This document shows, in pieces, positions 1 through 10,281 of a DNA stretch of 64,000 bases. Position numbers and translations under genes: made by a program. The notes under the pieces were generated by a model, which saw only the letters and a program-made list of their open reading frames with translations, made no database searches and was not told the DNA's origin. Position 1 is the stretch's first letter. Every line of letters begins with the position of its first letter. This stretch comes from Eriocheir sinensis (taxonomy: Eukaryota; Arthropoda; Malacostraca; Decapoda; Varunidae). The stretch is taken from positions 4,736,535-4,800,534 of the forward strand of contig NC_066562.1 in assembly GCF_024679095.1 (NCBI RefSeq), written 5' to 3'.

Positions 1-434
1 CTCCCTCCCTCTCTCCCTTCCTACCCACCTCCCTTCCTCCTTCCCTCCCTCCCTCCCTAATCATCAACATAAAGGCGTGGGAAGGTAAAAATCAAAAGCC
101 TCATCCGGCACTCTGCAGGTAAACTTATGCAGGTGAGGGGACAGGTAAAGGGGGGGGAGGGAAGGGGAGGGGGAGGAAAGGGGAGGGGAAGGGAGGGAGA
201 GATTGTCAGGGAGAAAAAGGGAAAGGGAGGGGTAGAGGGGATGGGTGGGGAAGGGAAGGGAAGGGAGAGGGGGAGGAAAGGGGACGGAGGAAGGGGATGG
301 GAAGGGGAGAGAGAAGAGAGGGAGGGATTGTCAGGGATATAGAGGGGAAGGGAGGGAAGAGAAGGGAAGGGAAGAGGAGGGAAGGGAAAGGGGAGGGAAG
401 GAAAGGTGAGGGGGAGAGGGGAAGGAGAAAGGGG

Positions 435-486
<52 letters not shown>

Positions 487-720
487 CCTTTTTCTTTTTT
501 TTTCTTTTTCCTTTTTCTACATTTCCTTCTCTTCTCTTTCTTCTTCTTCTTCTCTTCTTTTTCTACGCTTCTTTTTCTCTTATACTCTCCTTTATCTTCT
601 TTCTCTCCCCTCTTCTTCCCCTTCCTTTACCTCCTCTTCTTCCTCTTTCCTCCTCTCTCCTCTCCACTGGAACAGCCTCCCTGCAGAAGTGGTTAGCGCA
701 GAGAGCATCAACTCCTTCAA
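1..720. repeat. Polypyrimidine/polypurine low-complexity block with (TTG)n
   Basis: C/T-rich repeats at 1-57 are followed by a G/A-rich stretch at about 127-434, a clean (TTG)n run at about 435-484, and a T/C-rich stretch to about 660. Open frames here are poly-Gly/Arg/Glu or poly-Leu/Phe/Ser and simply follow the base composition. No gene is supported. Confidence 0.85.
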
Positions 721-1029
721 GAAACCCATTGGGAGAGAACTGAACGTATCCAAGAGTAGATACACAAGTGCTTTAATCCTTCCCTGCAAGCCACTCCTGT
801 GGCAAACGGATTGATTAAATCACTGAAAGCAGGCAGCCTAGTAATGAGCCAACAGGCTTTCTGCTGCCTGCTAGTCCATGTTTCCATGTTTCTTTCCTCC
901 TCACCCTTTTTTTCTAATCTTCCCTTTCTCTCCTTTCTCCTTCACTCTTTCTCTCTCTCCCTCTCCTTTCTCTCCACTTTATATTACTTCCTCCTTCTCT
1001 CCCTCCTCTTCTTCCTCTGGTTTTCTTAT

Positions 1030-1084
<55 letters not shown>

Positions 1085-1210
1085 ACTTCTCTGTTCCTTT
1101 TTTCCTCCTTCCCTCCTCTCCTCCTCCCTCCTCCCCTCCCTTCCCCCCCATTCCCCCTTCCTTCCCCCTCTTCCTTCCTCTCTAAACGGACATGCGTGAA
1201 TCACTGCTAG

Positions 1211-1257
<47 letters not shown>

Positions 1258-1320
1258 ATAACCCCCTCCTCCTTTTCACGTCATTTCCCTTCCTCTGGAG
1301 TAAAAAAAAAAATAGGATGG
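721..1320. repeat. Short unique sequence, then (CT)n and (AC)n microsatellites
   Basis: About 150 bp of ordinary sequence (721-900) carries no recognisable gene. A C/T-rich stretch follows with uninterrupted (CT)n at about 1032-1080, then (AC)n at about 1213-1255. Confidence 0.85.
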
Positions 1321-1724
1321 AAAAGGGGAGGTAGGAAAGGAGGTGGAGGGAGGGGAAGGGAGGGGCTGGATGGAGGTGGAGGAGGAAGAAGAGAGGGGAG
1401 AAGGAAGAGGAGTTAAAAGTGAAGCTAGTAAAAGAAGATGCGATAGAGGAAGAGAAAGAAAAAAAGAAAGGAAGAGAAAAATAAAGAAAAAAACAAAAAA
1501 TGAAAAAATAGATTGAAAGAAAATGAAACAAAAAAGAAAAAAAGAAACAAACAAAGGAGAAAAGAAACAAAGAAAGAAAGATAGAGAAAGAAAGAAAGAA
1601 AGAAAATGGTAAACAAAAAGAAAAATGAAAAGAAAGAAAAGTAAGACAGATAAGAGAAAGAAAGAAAGAAAAAAGAGAAAGTTTGAGAGAGGCAATGGAA
1701 TAACACAGGCTAATAATAGTAATG

Positions 1725-1797
<73 letters not shown>

Positions 1798-2105
1798 CAA
1801 TAATAATAACAATGATAACAAACACGTAACCAGACACCAACACCAATAAACAAACAAACTAACTAACAAACAAATAAAATAAATGAAATACTTGAAAAAT
1901 AAATAAATCCACCACAAAAGTAAATAAATCCACCACAAAAAATAAATAAATCCACCACAAAAAATAAATAAATCCACCACAAAAACAAATAAATCCACCA
2001 CAAAAATGCTAATGAGAATAATTACCTCGCGTGGGAAAAAAAAGTTGTGTGTAGTAATCTGGCTTATAGTATTAATTAGTAAGAGGTGAGCCATTTCATG
2101 TACAG
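1321..2105. repeat. Purine-rich tract, (AAT)n and a short tandem repeat
   Basis: G/A-rich sequence to about 1700 leads into an (AAT)n/(ATA)n run at about 1725-1814. About five copies of a 22-27 bp unit containing AATAAATCCACCACAAAA follow at about 1895-2007. No coding evidence. Confidence 0.8.
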
Positions 2106-2785
2106 GTGACGGGGGGAGGGGGGAGGAGGAGAGAGAGTGGGGAGAAGGGAGAGGAGGAAGAGTGGTGGTGGTGGCGGTGGTGGGGGTGGTGGGGAAGAGG
2201 AGGAGGGGAGAGGAGGAGGAGGAAAGAGAGGGAGGAGAAGGGAGAGGAGGAAGAGGGTGGTGGTGATGGTGGTGGTGGGGGTAGGAGTGGGAAGGAGCGG
2301 GAGGAAGAGGGAAGAGAAGGGAGGAAAAGGGAAGAGGAGGAGGAGGAGGAGGAAGAGGAGAAAACAGGAAAAAAGGTGGAGGAGAAGAAAAGAATAGAGG
2401 AGGAGGAGGAAGAGGAGTAGGAGGGGAAGGGGAAGGAAGGGGAAGGTAGGTATATGGAGGGGGATAGGAAGGGAGAGGGGAAGGAAAGTGAAGATAGGTA
2501 GGGGAAGGTAAGTATAGGGAGGTAAAGAGGGAAGAAGAGGGAGGAGGAGGGGGGAGGGGGATGGGGGAATGGAAGGAGGGAGAGGGAGGAGAGGGGACAG
2601 GTAGGGAAAGGTAAGGGCATGGCGGGTAGGGGAGGAGGAGGAGGCAGAGGGAGGAGGGAATGGAAGGGCAGTGGAAGGAGGGAGAGGGTAGAGAGGGGAC
2701 AGGTAGGGAAAGGTAGGGGCATGGAAGGAAGGGGGAGAGGAGGTTGGGGGGGGGAGGGAGGAGGGGGGAGGGGGAGGGGGGCATA
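2106..2785. repeat. Polypurine tract of about 680 bp
   Basis: The + strand is almost purely G and A over roughly 680 bp, with embedded GGT and GGA runs. Long frames on both strands are Gly/Arg/Glu or Pro/Ser/Leu homopolymer-like and are rejected as genes. Confidence 0.85.
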
Positions 2786-3042
2786 TTAGTTAAGAGTAAA
2801 GAGCTGGCCGGAAATGAGGCAGGTGTGTTTAGGAAGTGTTGGAGATGGCCAGGTTAATTGCACGCCAGGTGAGCACACACAGGTGACTTATTCAGGGCCG
2901 CCTCATCTATTATTCATGTGTGTCCTGTTGGCGGTGGTGGTGGTGGTGATGGTGGTGGTGGTGGTGGTGGTGGTGATGTATTAGGACTAAGAGAGTTAAA
3001 GCAATAAAATACAAATGACAATAAAGTTAGGTTAAAAAAGTC
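2786..3042. repeat. Mostly unique sequence with (GGT)n
   Basis: Ordinary sequence with a (GGT)n run at about 2929-2977. No coding signal recognised. Confidence 0.7.
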
Positions 3043-4153
3043 ACACAGTAAAGCAGGAACATGCAAAGTAAAGTAAGATTAATAAGTAGAGTTTCAACAA
3101 GCAAAGTAAAGTAAGATTAATAAGTAGAGTTTCAACAAGCAAAGTAAAGATTAATAGGTAGAGTTTCAACAAGCAAAGTAAAGATTAATAGGTAGAGTTT
3201 CAACAAGCAAAGTAAAGTAAGATCAATAAGTAGAGTTTCAACAAGCAAAGTAAAGTAAGATTAATAAGTAGAGTTTCAACAAGCAAAGTAAAGTAAGATT
3301 AATAAGTAGAGTTTCAACAATCAAAGTAAAGTAAGATCAATAAGTAGAGTTTCAACAATCAAAGTAAAGTAAGATCAATAAGTAGAGTTTCAACAATCAA
3401 AGTAAAGTAAGATCAATAAGTAGAGTTTCAACAAGCAAAGTAAAGTAAGATTAATAAGTAGAGTTTCAACAAGCAAAGTAAAGTAAGATCAATAAGTAGA
3501 GTTTCAACAATCAAAGTAAAGTAAGATCAATAAGTAGAGTTTCAACAAGCAGAGTAAAGTAAGATTAATAAGTAGAGTTTCAACAAGCAAAGTAAAGTAA
3601 GATTAATAAGTAGAGTTTCAACAAGCAAAGTAAAGTAAGATTAATAAGTAGAGTTTCAACAAGCAAAGTAAAGTAAGATTAATAAGTAGAGTTTCAACAA
3701 GCAGAGTAAAGTAAGATTAATAAGTAGAGTTTCAACAAGCAGAGTAAAGTAAGATTAATAAGTAGAGTTTCAACAATCAAAGTAAAGTAAGATTAATAAG
3801 TAGAGTTTCAACAATCAAAGTAAAGTAAGATTAATAAGTAGAGTTTCAACAAGCAAAGTAAAGTAAGATTAATAAGTAGAGTTTCAACAAGCAAAGTAAA
3901 GTAAGATCAATAAGTAGAGTTTCAACAAGCAAAGTAAAGTAAGATTAATAAGTAGAGTTTCAAAAAGCAAAGTAAAGTAAGATTAATAAGTAGAGTTTCA
4001 ACAAGCAAAGTAAAGCAAGATTAATAAGTAGAGTTTCAACAAGCAAAGTAAAGTAAGATTAATAAGTAGAGTTTCAACAAGCAAAGTAAAGTAAGATTAA
4101 TAAGTAGAGTTTCAACAAGCAAAGTAAAGTAAGATTAATAAGTAGAGTTTCAA
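3043..4153. repeat. 38-bp tandem satellite, about 29 copies
   Basis: A 38-bp unit containing GTAAGATTAATAAGTAGAG then TTTCAACAAGCAAAGTAA is repeated head to tail across about 1.1 kb. Variants are few: AAGCAAAG versus AATCAAAG, ATTAAT versus ATCAAT, and a shortened unit near 3145-3185. There are no unique spacers between units, so this is not a CRISPR array. Confidence 0.95.
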
Positions 4154-4523
4154 AGTTAATTCTACCTCTCCACTTCAGATGCCTCCTTGTATATGGGTAT
4201 GGCTAATCCCTCTCTGCTAGTGGGGAAGTTGGATGGAAGGGGAGGAGGTGCAGGAGGTACTGGAGGTGGAGATGGGCCAAGCAAGAGCTGCCTTGTCACA
4301 TTACATTCTCACTGGCCGGGTTGGGTTCCGTTCCAGTTGGATGTGGCTATAGATGAGCCACCTTGCAGCGTCATCCCTAAAAAAGAAATTTGCTTACCGT
4401 CAGTAGGAGTATGTAGGAGAATGAAACAAAAAATCAAGTTAGCACACCCATGACTGACAAACCCATAGTTATATTTTTGACGGTAATGTTATATAGAGTC
4501 AGCTAAGTACCGTCAGTAGGAGT
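4154..4523. other. Non-coding spacer carrying the apparent empty site of the 31-bp array
   Basis: Unique sequence. It holds a segment (about 4398-4505) whose copy recurs at 4509-4523 and, beyond the 31-bp array, at 5279-5380. An 88-codon frame at 4187 has no recognisable domain and is not called as a gene. Confidence 0.7.
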
Positions 4524-5280
4524 ATGGTAGCCTAGGATTTTGGTGGGTGTTATCATGGTAGCCTAGGATTTTGGTGGGGGTTATCATGGTAGCCTAGGAT
4601 TTTGGTGGGTGTTATCATGGTAGCCTAGGATTTTGGTGGGTGTTATCATGGTAGCCTAGGATTTTGGTGGGGGTTATCATGGTAGCCTAGGATTTTGGTG
4701 GGGGTTATCATGGTAGCCTAGGATTTTGGTGGGTGTTATCATGGTAGCCTAGGATTTTGGTGGGTGTTATCATGGTAGCCTAGGATTTTGGTGGGTGTTA
4801 TCATGGTAGCCTAGGATTTTGGTGGGTGTTATCATGGTAGCCTAGGATTTTGGTGGATGTTATCATGGTAGCCTAGGATTTTGGTGGGTGTAATCATGGT
4901 AGCCTAGGATTTTTGTTGTTGTTATCATGGTAGCCTAGGATTTTGGTGGGTGTTATCATGGTAGCCTAGGATTTTGGTGGGTGTTATCATGGTAGCCTAG
5001 GATTTTGGTGGGGGTTATCATGGTAGCCTAGGATTTTGGTGGGGGTTATCATGGTAGCCTAGGATTTTGGTGGGTGTTATCATGGTAGCCTAGGATTTTG
5101 GTGGGTGTTATCATGGTAGCCTAGGATTTTGGTGGGTGTTATCATGGTAGCCTAGGATTTTGGTGGGTGTTATCATGGTAGCCTAGGATTTTGGTGGGTG
5201 TTATCATGGTAGCCTAGGATTTTGGTGGGTGTTATCATGGTAGCCTAGGATTTTGGTGGGTGTTATCATGGTAGCCTAGG
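4524..5280 (+). repeat. 31-bp minisatellite array A, about 24 copies
   Basis: Unit ATGGTAGCCTAGGATTTTGG plus GTGGGTGTTATC is repeated with near identity. GGGTG/GGGGG variants recur in the same order 11 units apart (units 5-6 and 16-17), suggesting that a block of 11 units was itself duplicated. Each unit holds the palindrome CCTAGG. The same unit lies in opposite orientation at 5501-6509. Confidence 0.95.
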
Positions 5281-5500
5281 AGAATGAAACAAAAAATCAA
5301 GTTAGCACTGCCATGACTGACAAACCCATAGTTATATTTTTGACGATAATGTCATAGTCAGATAAGTAACTAATAAGCTGTAGAAGGAAATGCTGAGTGC
5401 CTATACATATCAGAGCCACACTAATTATATACGGGCGACTCTGGAATCAAAACTGTGACTGCAAGGTTGTGAGCTGTGCATGTTAACCTAAACTCTACCA
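5281..5500. other. 220-bp spacer between the inverted arrays
   Basis: Begins with a copy of the sequence also found at about 4418-4505 (GAGAATGAAACAAAAAATC onward), then unique sequence. No gene seen. Confidence 0.8.
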
Positions 5501-6509
5501 TCCTAGGCTACCATGATAACACCCACCAAAATACTAGGCTACCATAACACCCACCAAAATACTAGGCTACCATGATAACACCCACCAAAATCCTAGGCTA
5601 TCATGATAACACCCACCAAAATACTAGGCTACCATGATAACACCCACCAAAACCCTAGGCTACCATGATAACACCCACCAAAATCCTAGGCTACCATGAT
5701 AACACCCACCAAAATCCTAGGCTACCATGATAACACCCACCAAAATCCTAGGCTACCATGATAACACCCACCAAAATCCTAGGCTACCATGATAACACCC
5801 ACCAAAATCCTAGGCTACCATGATAACACCCACCAAAATCCTAGGCTACCATGATAACACCTACCAAATCCTAGGCTACCATGATAACACCTACCAAATC
5901 CTAGGCTACCATGATAACACCCACCAAAATCCTAGGCTACCATGATAACACCCACCAAAATCCTAGGCTACCATAACACCCACCAAAATCCTAGGCTACC
6001 ATAACACCCACCAAAATCCTAGGCTACCATGATAACACCCACCAAAATCCTAGGCTACCATGATAACACCCACCAAAATCCTAGGCTACCATGATAACAC
6101 CTACCAAATCCTAGGCTACCATGATAACACCCACCAAAATCCTAGCTACCATGATAACACCCACCAAAATCCTAGGCTACCAATAACACCCACCAAAATC
6201 CTAGGCTACCATGATAACACCCACCAAAATCCTAGGCTACCATGATAACACCCACCAAAATCCTAGGCTACCATGATAACACCCACCAAAATCCTAGGCT
6301 ACCATGATAACACCCACCAAAATCCTAGGCTACCATGATAACACCCACCAAAATCCTAGGCTACCATGATAACACCCACCAAAATCCTAGGCTACCATGA
6401 TAACACCCACCAAAATCCTAGGCTACCATGATAACACCCACCAAAATCCTAGGCTACCATGATAACACCCACCAAAATCCTAGGCTACCATGATAACACC
6501 CACCAAAAT
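5501..6509 (-). repeat. 31-bp minisatellite array B, about 32 copies, inverted relative to array A
   Basis: The same 31-bp unit as array A, reverse-complemented on the + strand (CTAGGCTACCATGATAACAC then CCACCAAAATC). A few units lost about 5 bp. Together with array A it forms an inverted repeat with arms of at least 750 bp. Confidence 0.95.
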
Positions 6510-6802
6510 AACTTATAAATCTAGCAGCAGCACTCAGAACCACACACATATCAGCACCGGGTAATTACATAAAGTTGATGCTAAATTGTTTGAATTGAAG
6601 TGGGTGCAAAGAGAACTTCTATTTAACGTATCCATATCCATAAAAAAATACTACTTGTCAAATTTAATGACCCAAAACTTGACTTTTTACACCACAACAA
6701 TGCGTGATACGTTGCAAAATAATCAGAACTCGCTATTAAATAAGATACCTCCAGGCAGTCTCCTTAGTAGTGTCAGTATGCACTGAGAACAAAAACGAAA
6801 AG
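6510..6802. other. Unannotated A/T-rich sequence
   Basis: Non-repetitive sequence between the 31-bp arrays and the foldback element. A 66-codon frame at 6586 shows no recognisable domain. Nothing else seen. Confidence 0.6.
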
Positions 6803-7406
6803 GGTTAAGATCCGTTTCAGTACCGTGCCAGTATTTCATTCCCTACCTTATGAAACACCATTAGTTCTTCATGTATCTTTTCGACAAACGTTCAACAATC
6901 ATGGAAATGCTTTCAAAATCCAATTCAAGGACTATTTATTGTTGAAAATACCGGATAATATATTCACGAAAGCGCAGCCTCCTCTGGCGGCGGCCGCGGC
7001 GATGGTGCCGCCGGTGTTGCGAGAAATACCTCCTCGCAGAAATAAGTCGCATATACATGTGTGGAGGAGGGGGGGGGGGTCCAGGGGGGGCGCACAAGGG
7101 GGAGTCGACTCGTTAGCAGGTCCTAAAGTTCGGCTGGAGTAGTTTAAATATCCTCCCCCACCCTAAACTCTCTCCGAGCTATTTTGCGGTTGCGGCGGCG
7201 TAACCGTCGCCGCGGCCGCCGCCAGAGGAGGCTACGCTTTCGTGAATATATTATCCGCTATTTTCAACAATAAATAGTCCTTGAATTGGATTTTGAAAGC
7301 GTTTCCATGATTGTTGAACGTTTGTAGAAAAGATATATGAAGAGATAGTAATGTTTCATAAGGTAGGGAATGAAATACTGGCACGGTGCTAAAACGAATC
7401 TTTACC
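6803..7406. mobile_element. 604-bp foldback element with inverted arms of about 210 bp
   Basis: The left arm 6803-7012 and right arm 7194-7406 are inverted copies with scattered mismatches. For example CCGTGCCAGTATTTCATTCC on the left matches the complement near 7362-7386. The arms share a GC-rich inner part (GCGGCGGCCGCGGCG) next to the 180-bp G-rich centre. This is the structure of a non-autonomous foldback/MITE element. No transposase is present; a 105-codon frame at 6825 lies mostly in the left arm and is not a gene. Confidence 0.85.
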
Positions 7407-7661
7407 ACAAAAAGTCTAGACAGGTTTAGTGTGAACAGTGGCCTAGTGCTTACCAGTCTGATTCCATTACAGCAGTGTCACCTAGGGATTGTAGTTCACA
7501 GATCCCCCTAACTGTTGTGCTGCCCTCCCCGATGACTCTGGGGACTGCTTCGGTGATGTCACTCAGCGAGGTGGCCACCGCTGAGCCACAATCCGTAACA
7601 AGGTACAAATTAGACTTAACACATTGCCTGGCCAACCACAATCAAGAGGGAAAAGCATTTG
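7407..7661. other. Unannotated sequence
   Basis: Unique sequence of mixed composition. Short open frames exist on both strands (about 60 codons), but no domain or splice-linked continuation is recognisable. Confidence 0.5.
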
Positions 7662-7811
7662 AAACCTAGGCGTGTTTGCAAGCTGAGTGCTGATTGGCTA
7701 CTGCTATGGCTTCCAAGTTTACTTTAACCTCTGTTTGTGTTTATCTCACGCAGCACTTTCCGCTAATCTGCACTGTGCTTACGAACACGCTTAGGTTTAT
7801 GTTGTCAGTGT
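7662..7811. mobile_element. Truncated copy of the 223-bp MITE at 9291
   Basis: The inner part of the element at 9291-9513 recurs here: CGTGTTTGCAAGCTGAGTG on the left and GCTTACGAACACGC on the right, with the same middle. The outermost terminal repeats are absent, and the left side stops earlier than the right. Confidence 0.8.
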
Positions 7812-7842
7812 GTTGTAGGAATCATGAGAACATGTAGGAGCT

Positions 7843-8312
7843 GTGCTAACTAAAATTGAGGCTGCTTGTGACCTCTTCCCAGGCTACATGTTTATGATTC
7901 AGGGGGTGAGAAACTTGCCTTATGAAGACAGGCTGAAGCACTCGCTAGAAAGGCGAAGGTTGCGAGGAGACTTGATCGAAGTCTATAAATGGATGAAGGG
8001 ATTTAATAAAGGGGATGTCAATTAGATTTTGATAGAAAAAAAGCCAGGTAGGACGCGTAGCAATGGTTTTAAGTTAGACAAATTCAGATTCAACAAAGAC
8101 ATAGGCAAGAATTGGTTCACCAATAGAGTGGTGGACGAATGGAACAGGCTTGGGGGCCATGTTGTGGGTGCCAATACCATAGATACATTCAAGAAGAGGT
8201 TAGATAAAGCCATGGATGGTGAGGTAAGGTGGGGTTGAGTGTACAGGAGCTGCCTCGTATAGGCCAACCGGTCTCTTGCAGACTCCTTACGTTCTTATGT
8301 TCTTATGTTCTT
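7843..8312 (+). pseudogene. 5'-truncated LINE (CR1/L2-like) reverse-transcriptase C-terminus and 3' tail
   Basis: The translation contains the C-terminal block shared by many non-LTR retrotransposon polymerases: 'YEDRLKHSLERRRLRGDLIE' followed after a stop and frame change by 'FTNRVVDEWNRLGG' and 'NTIDTFKKRLDKAMD'. A stop after 'GDVN' and the frame change show decay. The element ends in short tandem repeats of TTCTTATG at about 8288-8312, the kind of 3' end typical of CR1-like LINEs rather than a poly(A) tail. Everything upstream of the C-terminus is missing, as expected for 5' truncation during target-primed integration. Clade assignment is inference; a protein alignment would settle it. Confidence 0.8.
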
Positions 8313-8965
8313 TATTGCACAAACTAGGGCCGAATTTGCCCCTTAAGATCGCTTTTATCATGCCAACCTGCTCCATGATATGAAGTGTGGCAGTCCTTCC
8401 AGGTAGTCACTCTCTTCCTTTCGGGACAAGTGAATGGCTCCTGACCGCCGGCCGTGCCCGTCAAAGGGTGGTGCGGGCGGGGACCAAGGAGACTATAGAA
8501 CGTATATAGTCTCCTTGGCGGGGACTGAGGTCGAACGCGTGTTTTTGTTTACATACAAGAAAAAATAAAATCGCCTTGCGCGGATGATAAACGTAACCTT
8601 TCTTATTATAAACTCTACCTTATTAAGCCCATATTTCTTAAGTAGATAATCATTTAATATTGATAAAGTGGTATCACTACATAATTATCTAGTCACTGAA
8701 GTGTCAAAATTCTGCAGTTTAAAAGAAAATTACCTCTTGTGCCAGGAAACACTTTCATACTGCATCAGCTGTTAAGTTGAAGATATTTTTCAATTTCAGC
8801 TCAGCTATACGTGAGACATGAGATTAAATGGGACTTTTAAATTGAGGTTGAAGATTTTTTGTAAATTCTGGCCCTGATATTGAAGGCTCTACAAATCAGT
8901 GTCCATAGCATATCCTTACACGGCTCGGGCTCCCTCACGACTATTTCCCACGGCCACAGAGAAGG
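8313..8965. other. Unannotated sequence with a short perfect hairpin
   Basis: Mixed-composition sequence with no recognisable gene. It contains the perfect inverted repeat at 8484-8518, listed separately. Confidence 0.5.
8484..8518. repeat. Perfect 14-bp stem, 7-nt loop inverted repeat
   Basis: CCAAGGAGACTATA, then a 7-nt loop, then its exact complement. It lies in a GC-rich stretch. It may be the core of a small palindromic element; no function can be read from it. Confidence 0.7.
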
Positions 8966-9290
8966 CTAATCGGGTCTTCATAGGTGGTGATTTTCCCGTT
9001 GAAGGTGCAGAAGCATGGTAAAACTATCACTGGGATCACAACACAGTCCATGAATACCTGCTGGGGTCATATTCCTGAACATTTCAACGCCCAGCCACAC
9101 ATTTGACAAGGCTTTCGTAGGAGTTATAGGCATTTCCAGGGGTGACCTTACGACCCCTTTGGTATATAGTGTGACCCTTCTTCTGTACCATGAACCCCCA
9201 AAAATACCAATTATAGCCCAACTGATCTTTTGACCTTTGGAAATAGTTATCTGAGCTGAGCATACCGACTCCACGCCCATGTTACCCACG
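8966..9290. mobile_element. Unit 1 of a dispersed repeat related to the 221-bp MITE family
   Basis: A roughly 325-bp unit, present again from 9514 and ending both times with CCCATGTTACCCACGCT. Its core ('TTTGACAAGGCTTTCGTAGG' then a CATTTCCAGGGGTGACC block) matches the core of the elements at 17.2, 36.7, 51.6 and 52.1 kb. Confidence 0.75.
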
Positions 9291-9513
9291 CTATAGTCTG
9301 TTCACTTAAGTCCGACCCAAGCTGACAACATAAACTTAAGCGTGTTTGCAAGCTGAGTGCTGATTGGCTACTGCTATGGCTTCCAAGTTTTCTTTAATTG
9401 ACCTGTGTGTGTGTTTAGCTCACGCAGCACTTTCCGCTAATCTGCACTGTGCTTACGAACACGCTTAGGTTTATGTTGTCAGCTTGAGTCAGACTTAAGT
9501 GAACAGACTATAG
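9291..9513. mobile_element. 223-bp MITE with long terminal inverted repeats
   Basis: Outer ends are perfect inverted repeats of at least 19 bp (TAGTCTGTTCACTTAAGTC), continuing imperfectly through CTGACAACATAAACTTAAGC and beyond. TA at both borders is compatible with a TA target duplication. It sits between the two 325-bp repeat units at 8966 and 9514. Confidence 0.85.
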
Positions 9514-9703
9514 CCGGGTTTTCATGAGTGGTGATTTCCCCGTTCAAGGTGCAGAAGCCGGGTAAAACTATCACTGGGATCACAAAACAGTCCACGAAAA
9601 CCTGCAGGGGCCATATTCCTGAACATTTCAACGCCCAGCCACACATTTGACACGGCTTTCGTAGGAGTTATAGGCATTTCCAGGGGTGACCTTACGATCA
9701 CCA
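9514..9703. mobile_element. Unit 2 (left part) of the 325-bp repeat, interrupted
   Basis: Matches 8966-9160 closely and breaks just after GTGACCTTACGA, where a 184-bp MITE and a LINE 3' end are inserted. The unit resumes near 10056. Confidence 0.75.
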
Positions 9704-9887
9704 TTGCCAGATTGTCGTACTCAGAGCATAGTATTTACCGGTTTCTGACGCCTAGCTATTGCCAAGAAACATCAGGATCTAATTCTTTTTAACGATAACT
9801 ATAAATGAATTTCGTTAGTGACCCCAGAAGACAGTTTTGTGGTAGGATGTCGGGAAATATAAGCGGCTGAGTACGACAATCTGGCAA
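9704..9887. mobile_element. 184-bp MITE with TIR TTGCCAGATTGTCGTACTC
   Basis: Terminal inverted repeats of at least 20 bp. A second copy of identical length lies at 54672-54855 in the opposite orientation. The interior includes AACGATAACTATAAATGA and CGTCAGAAAC motifs shared by the two copies. No coding capacity. Confidence 0.85.
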
Positions 9888-9893
9888 CGTTGC

Positions 9894-10055
9894 TTTTTTT
9901 TTTTTTTTACAACAAAGGAGACAGCTCAAGGGCACAAAAAAAGTAAACAATAATAAATAAATAAAAAAGCCCGCTACTCGCTGCTCCCAAAAAGAATCCA
10001 AAGAGGTGGCCGAAAGAGAGGTCAATTTCGGGACGAGAGGTGTCCAGATACCCGA
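9894..10055 (-). mobile_element. LINE 3'-end fragment (family L3), minus strand
   Basis: Poly(T) at 9894-9908 is the complement of a poly(A) tail. The complement reads through the conserved 3' region 'TTCGGCCACCTCTTTGGATT', 'GAGCAGCGAGTAGCGGGC' and 'CTTGAGCTGTCTCCTTTGTT'. The same region ends the longer LINE copy at 13354-13970, so this is a 5'-truncated insertion of that LINE. Confidence 0.85.
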
Positions 10056-10281
10056 CCTCTTTAGTAGTGTGACCCTTCTCCTGTACCATGAACCACAAGA
10101 AATACTCATTATAACCCGACTGATCTTATTGGACTTTGGAAACAACTGACGTTGGGGGCGGAAAGTGCCTGAGAAAACCGCCCCTTGACTCCCATGTTAC
10201 CCACGCTAAAAATTATGAAACGAGAGAAGAAGAGGTAAGAGAATGTCACTTCCGTTGAGATCGAAGCCTGTAAAATGTGCT
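10056..10281. mobile_element. Unit 2 (right part) of the 325-bp repeat, then short unique sequence
   Basis: Resumes the repeat at the GTGTGACCCTTCTCCTGTACC block and ends at CCCATGTTACCCACGCT (about 10207), matching the end of unit 1. The remaining 70 bp are unremarkable. Confidence 0.7.

Noticed and set aside
1276..2784. 502-codon minus-strand frame rich in Pro, Ser, Leu and Phe
   Set aside because: It spans purine-rich DNA and an (AAT)n run, with composition tracking the repeats, no domains and no splice-linked partners.
3043..4153. Possible CRISPR-like array (38-bp repeats)
   Set aside because: Units are directly contiguous with no unique spacers, and the context is eukaryotic.
6825..7142. 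105-codon frame in the foldback element
   Set aside because: It covers an inverted-repeat arm and G-rich centre. No homology that I recognise.
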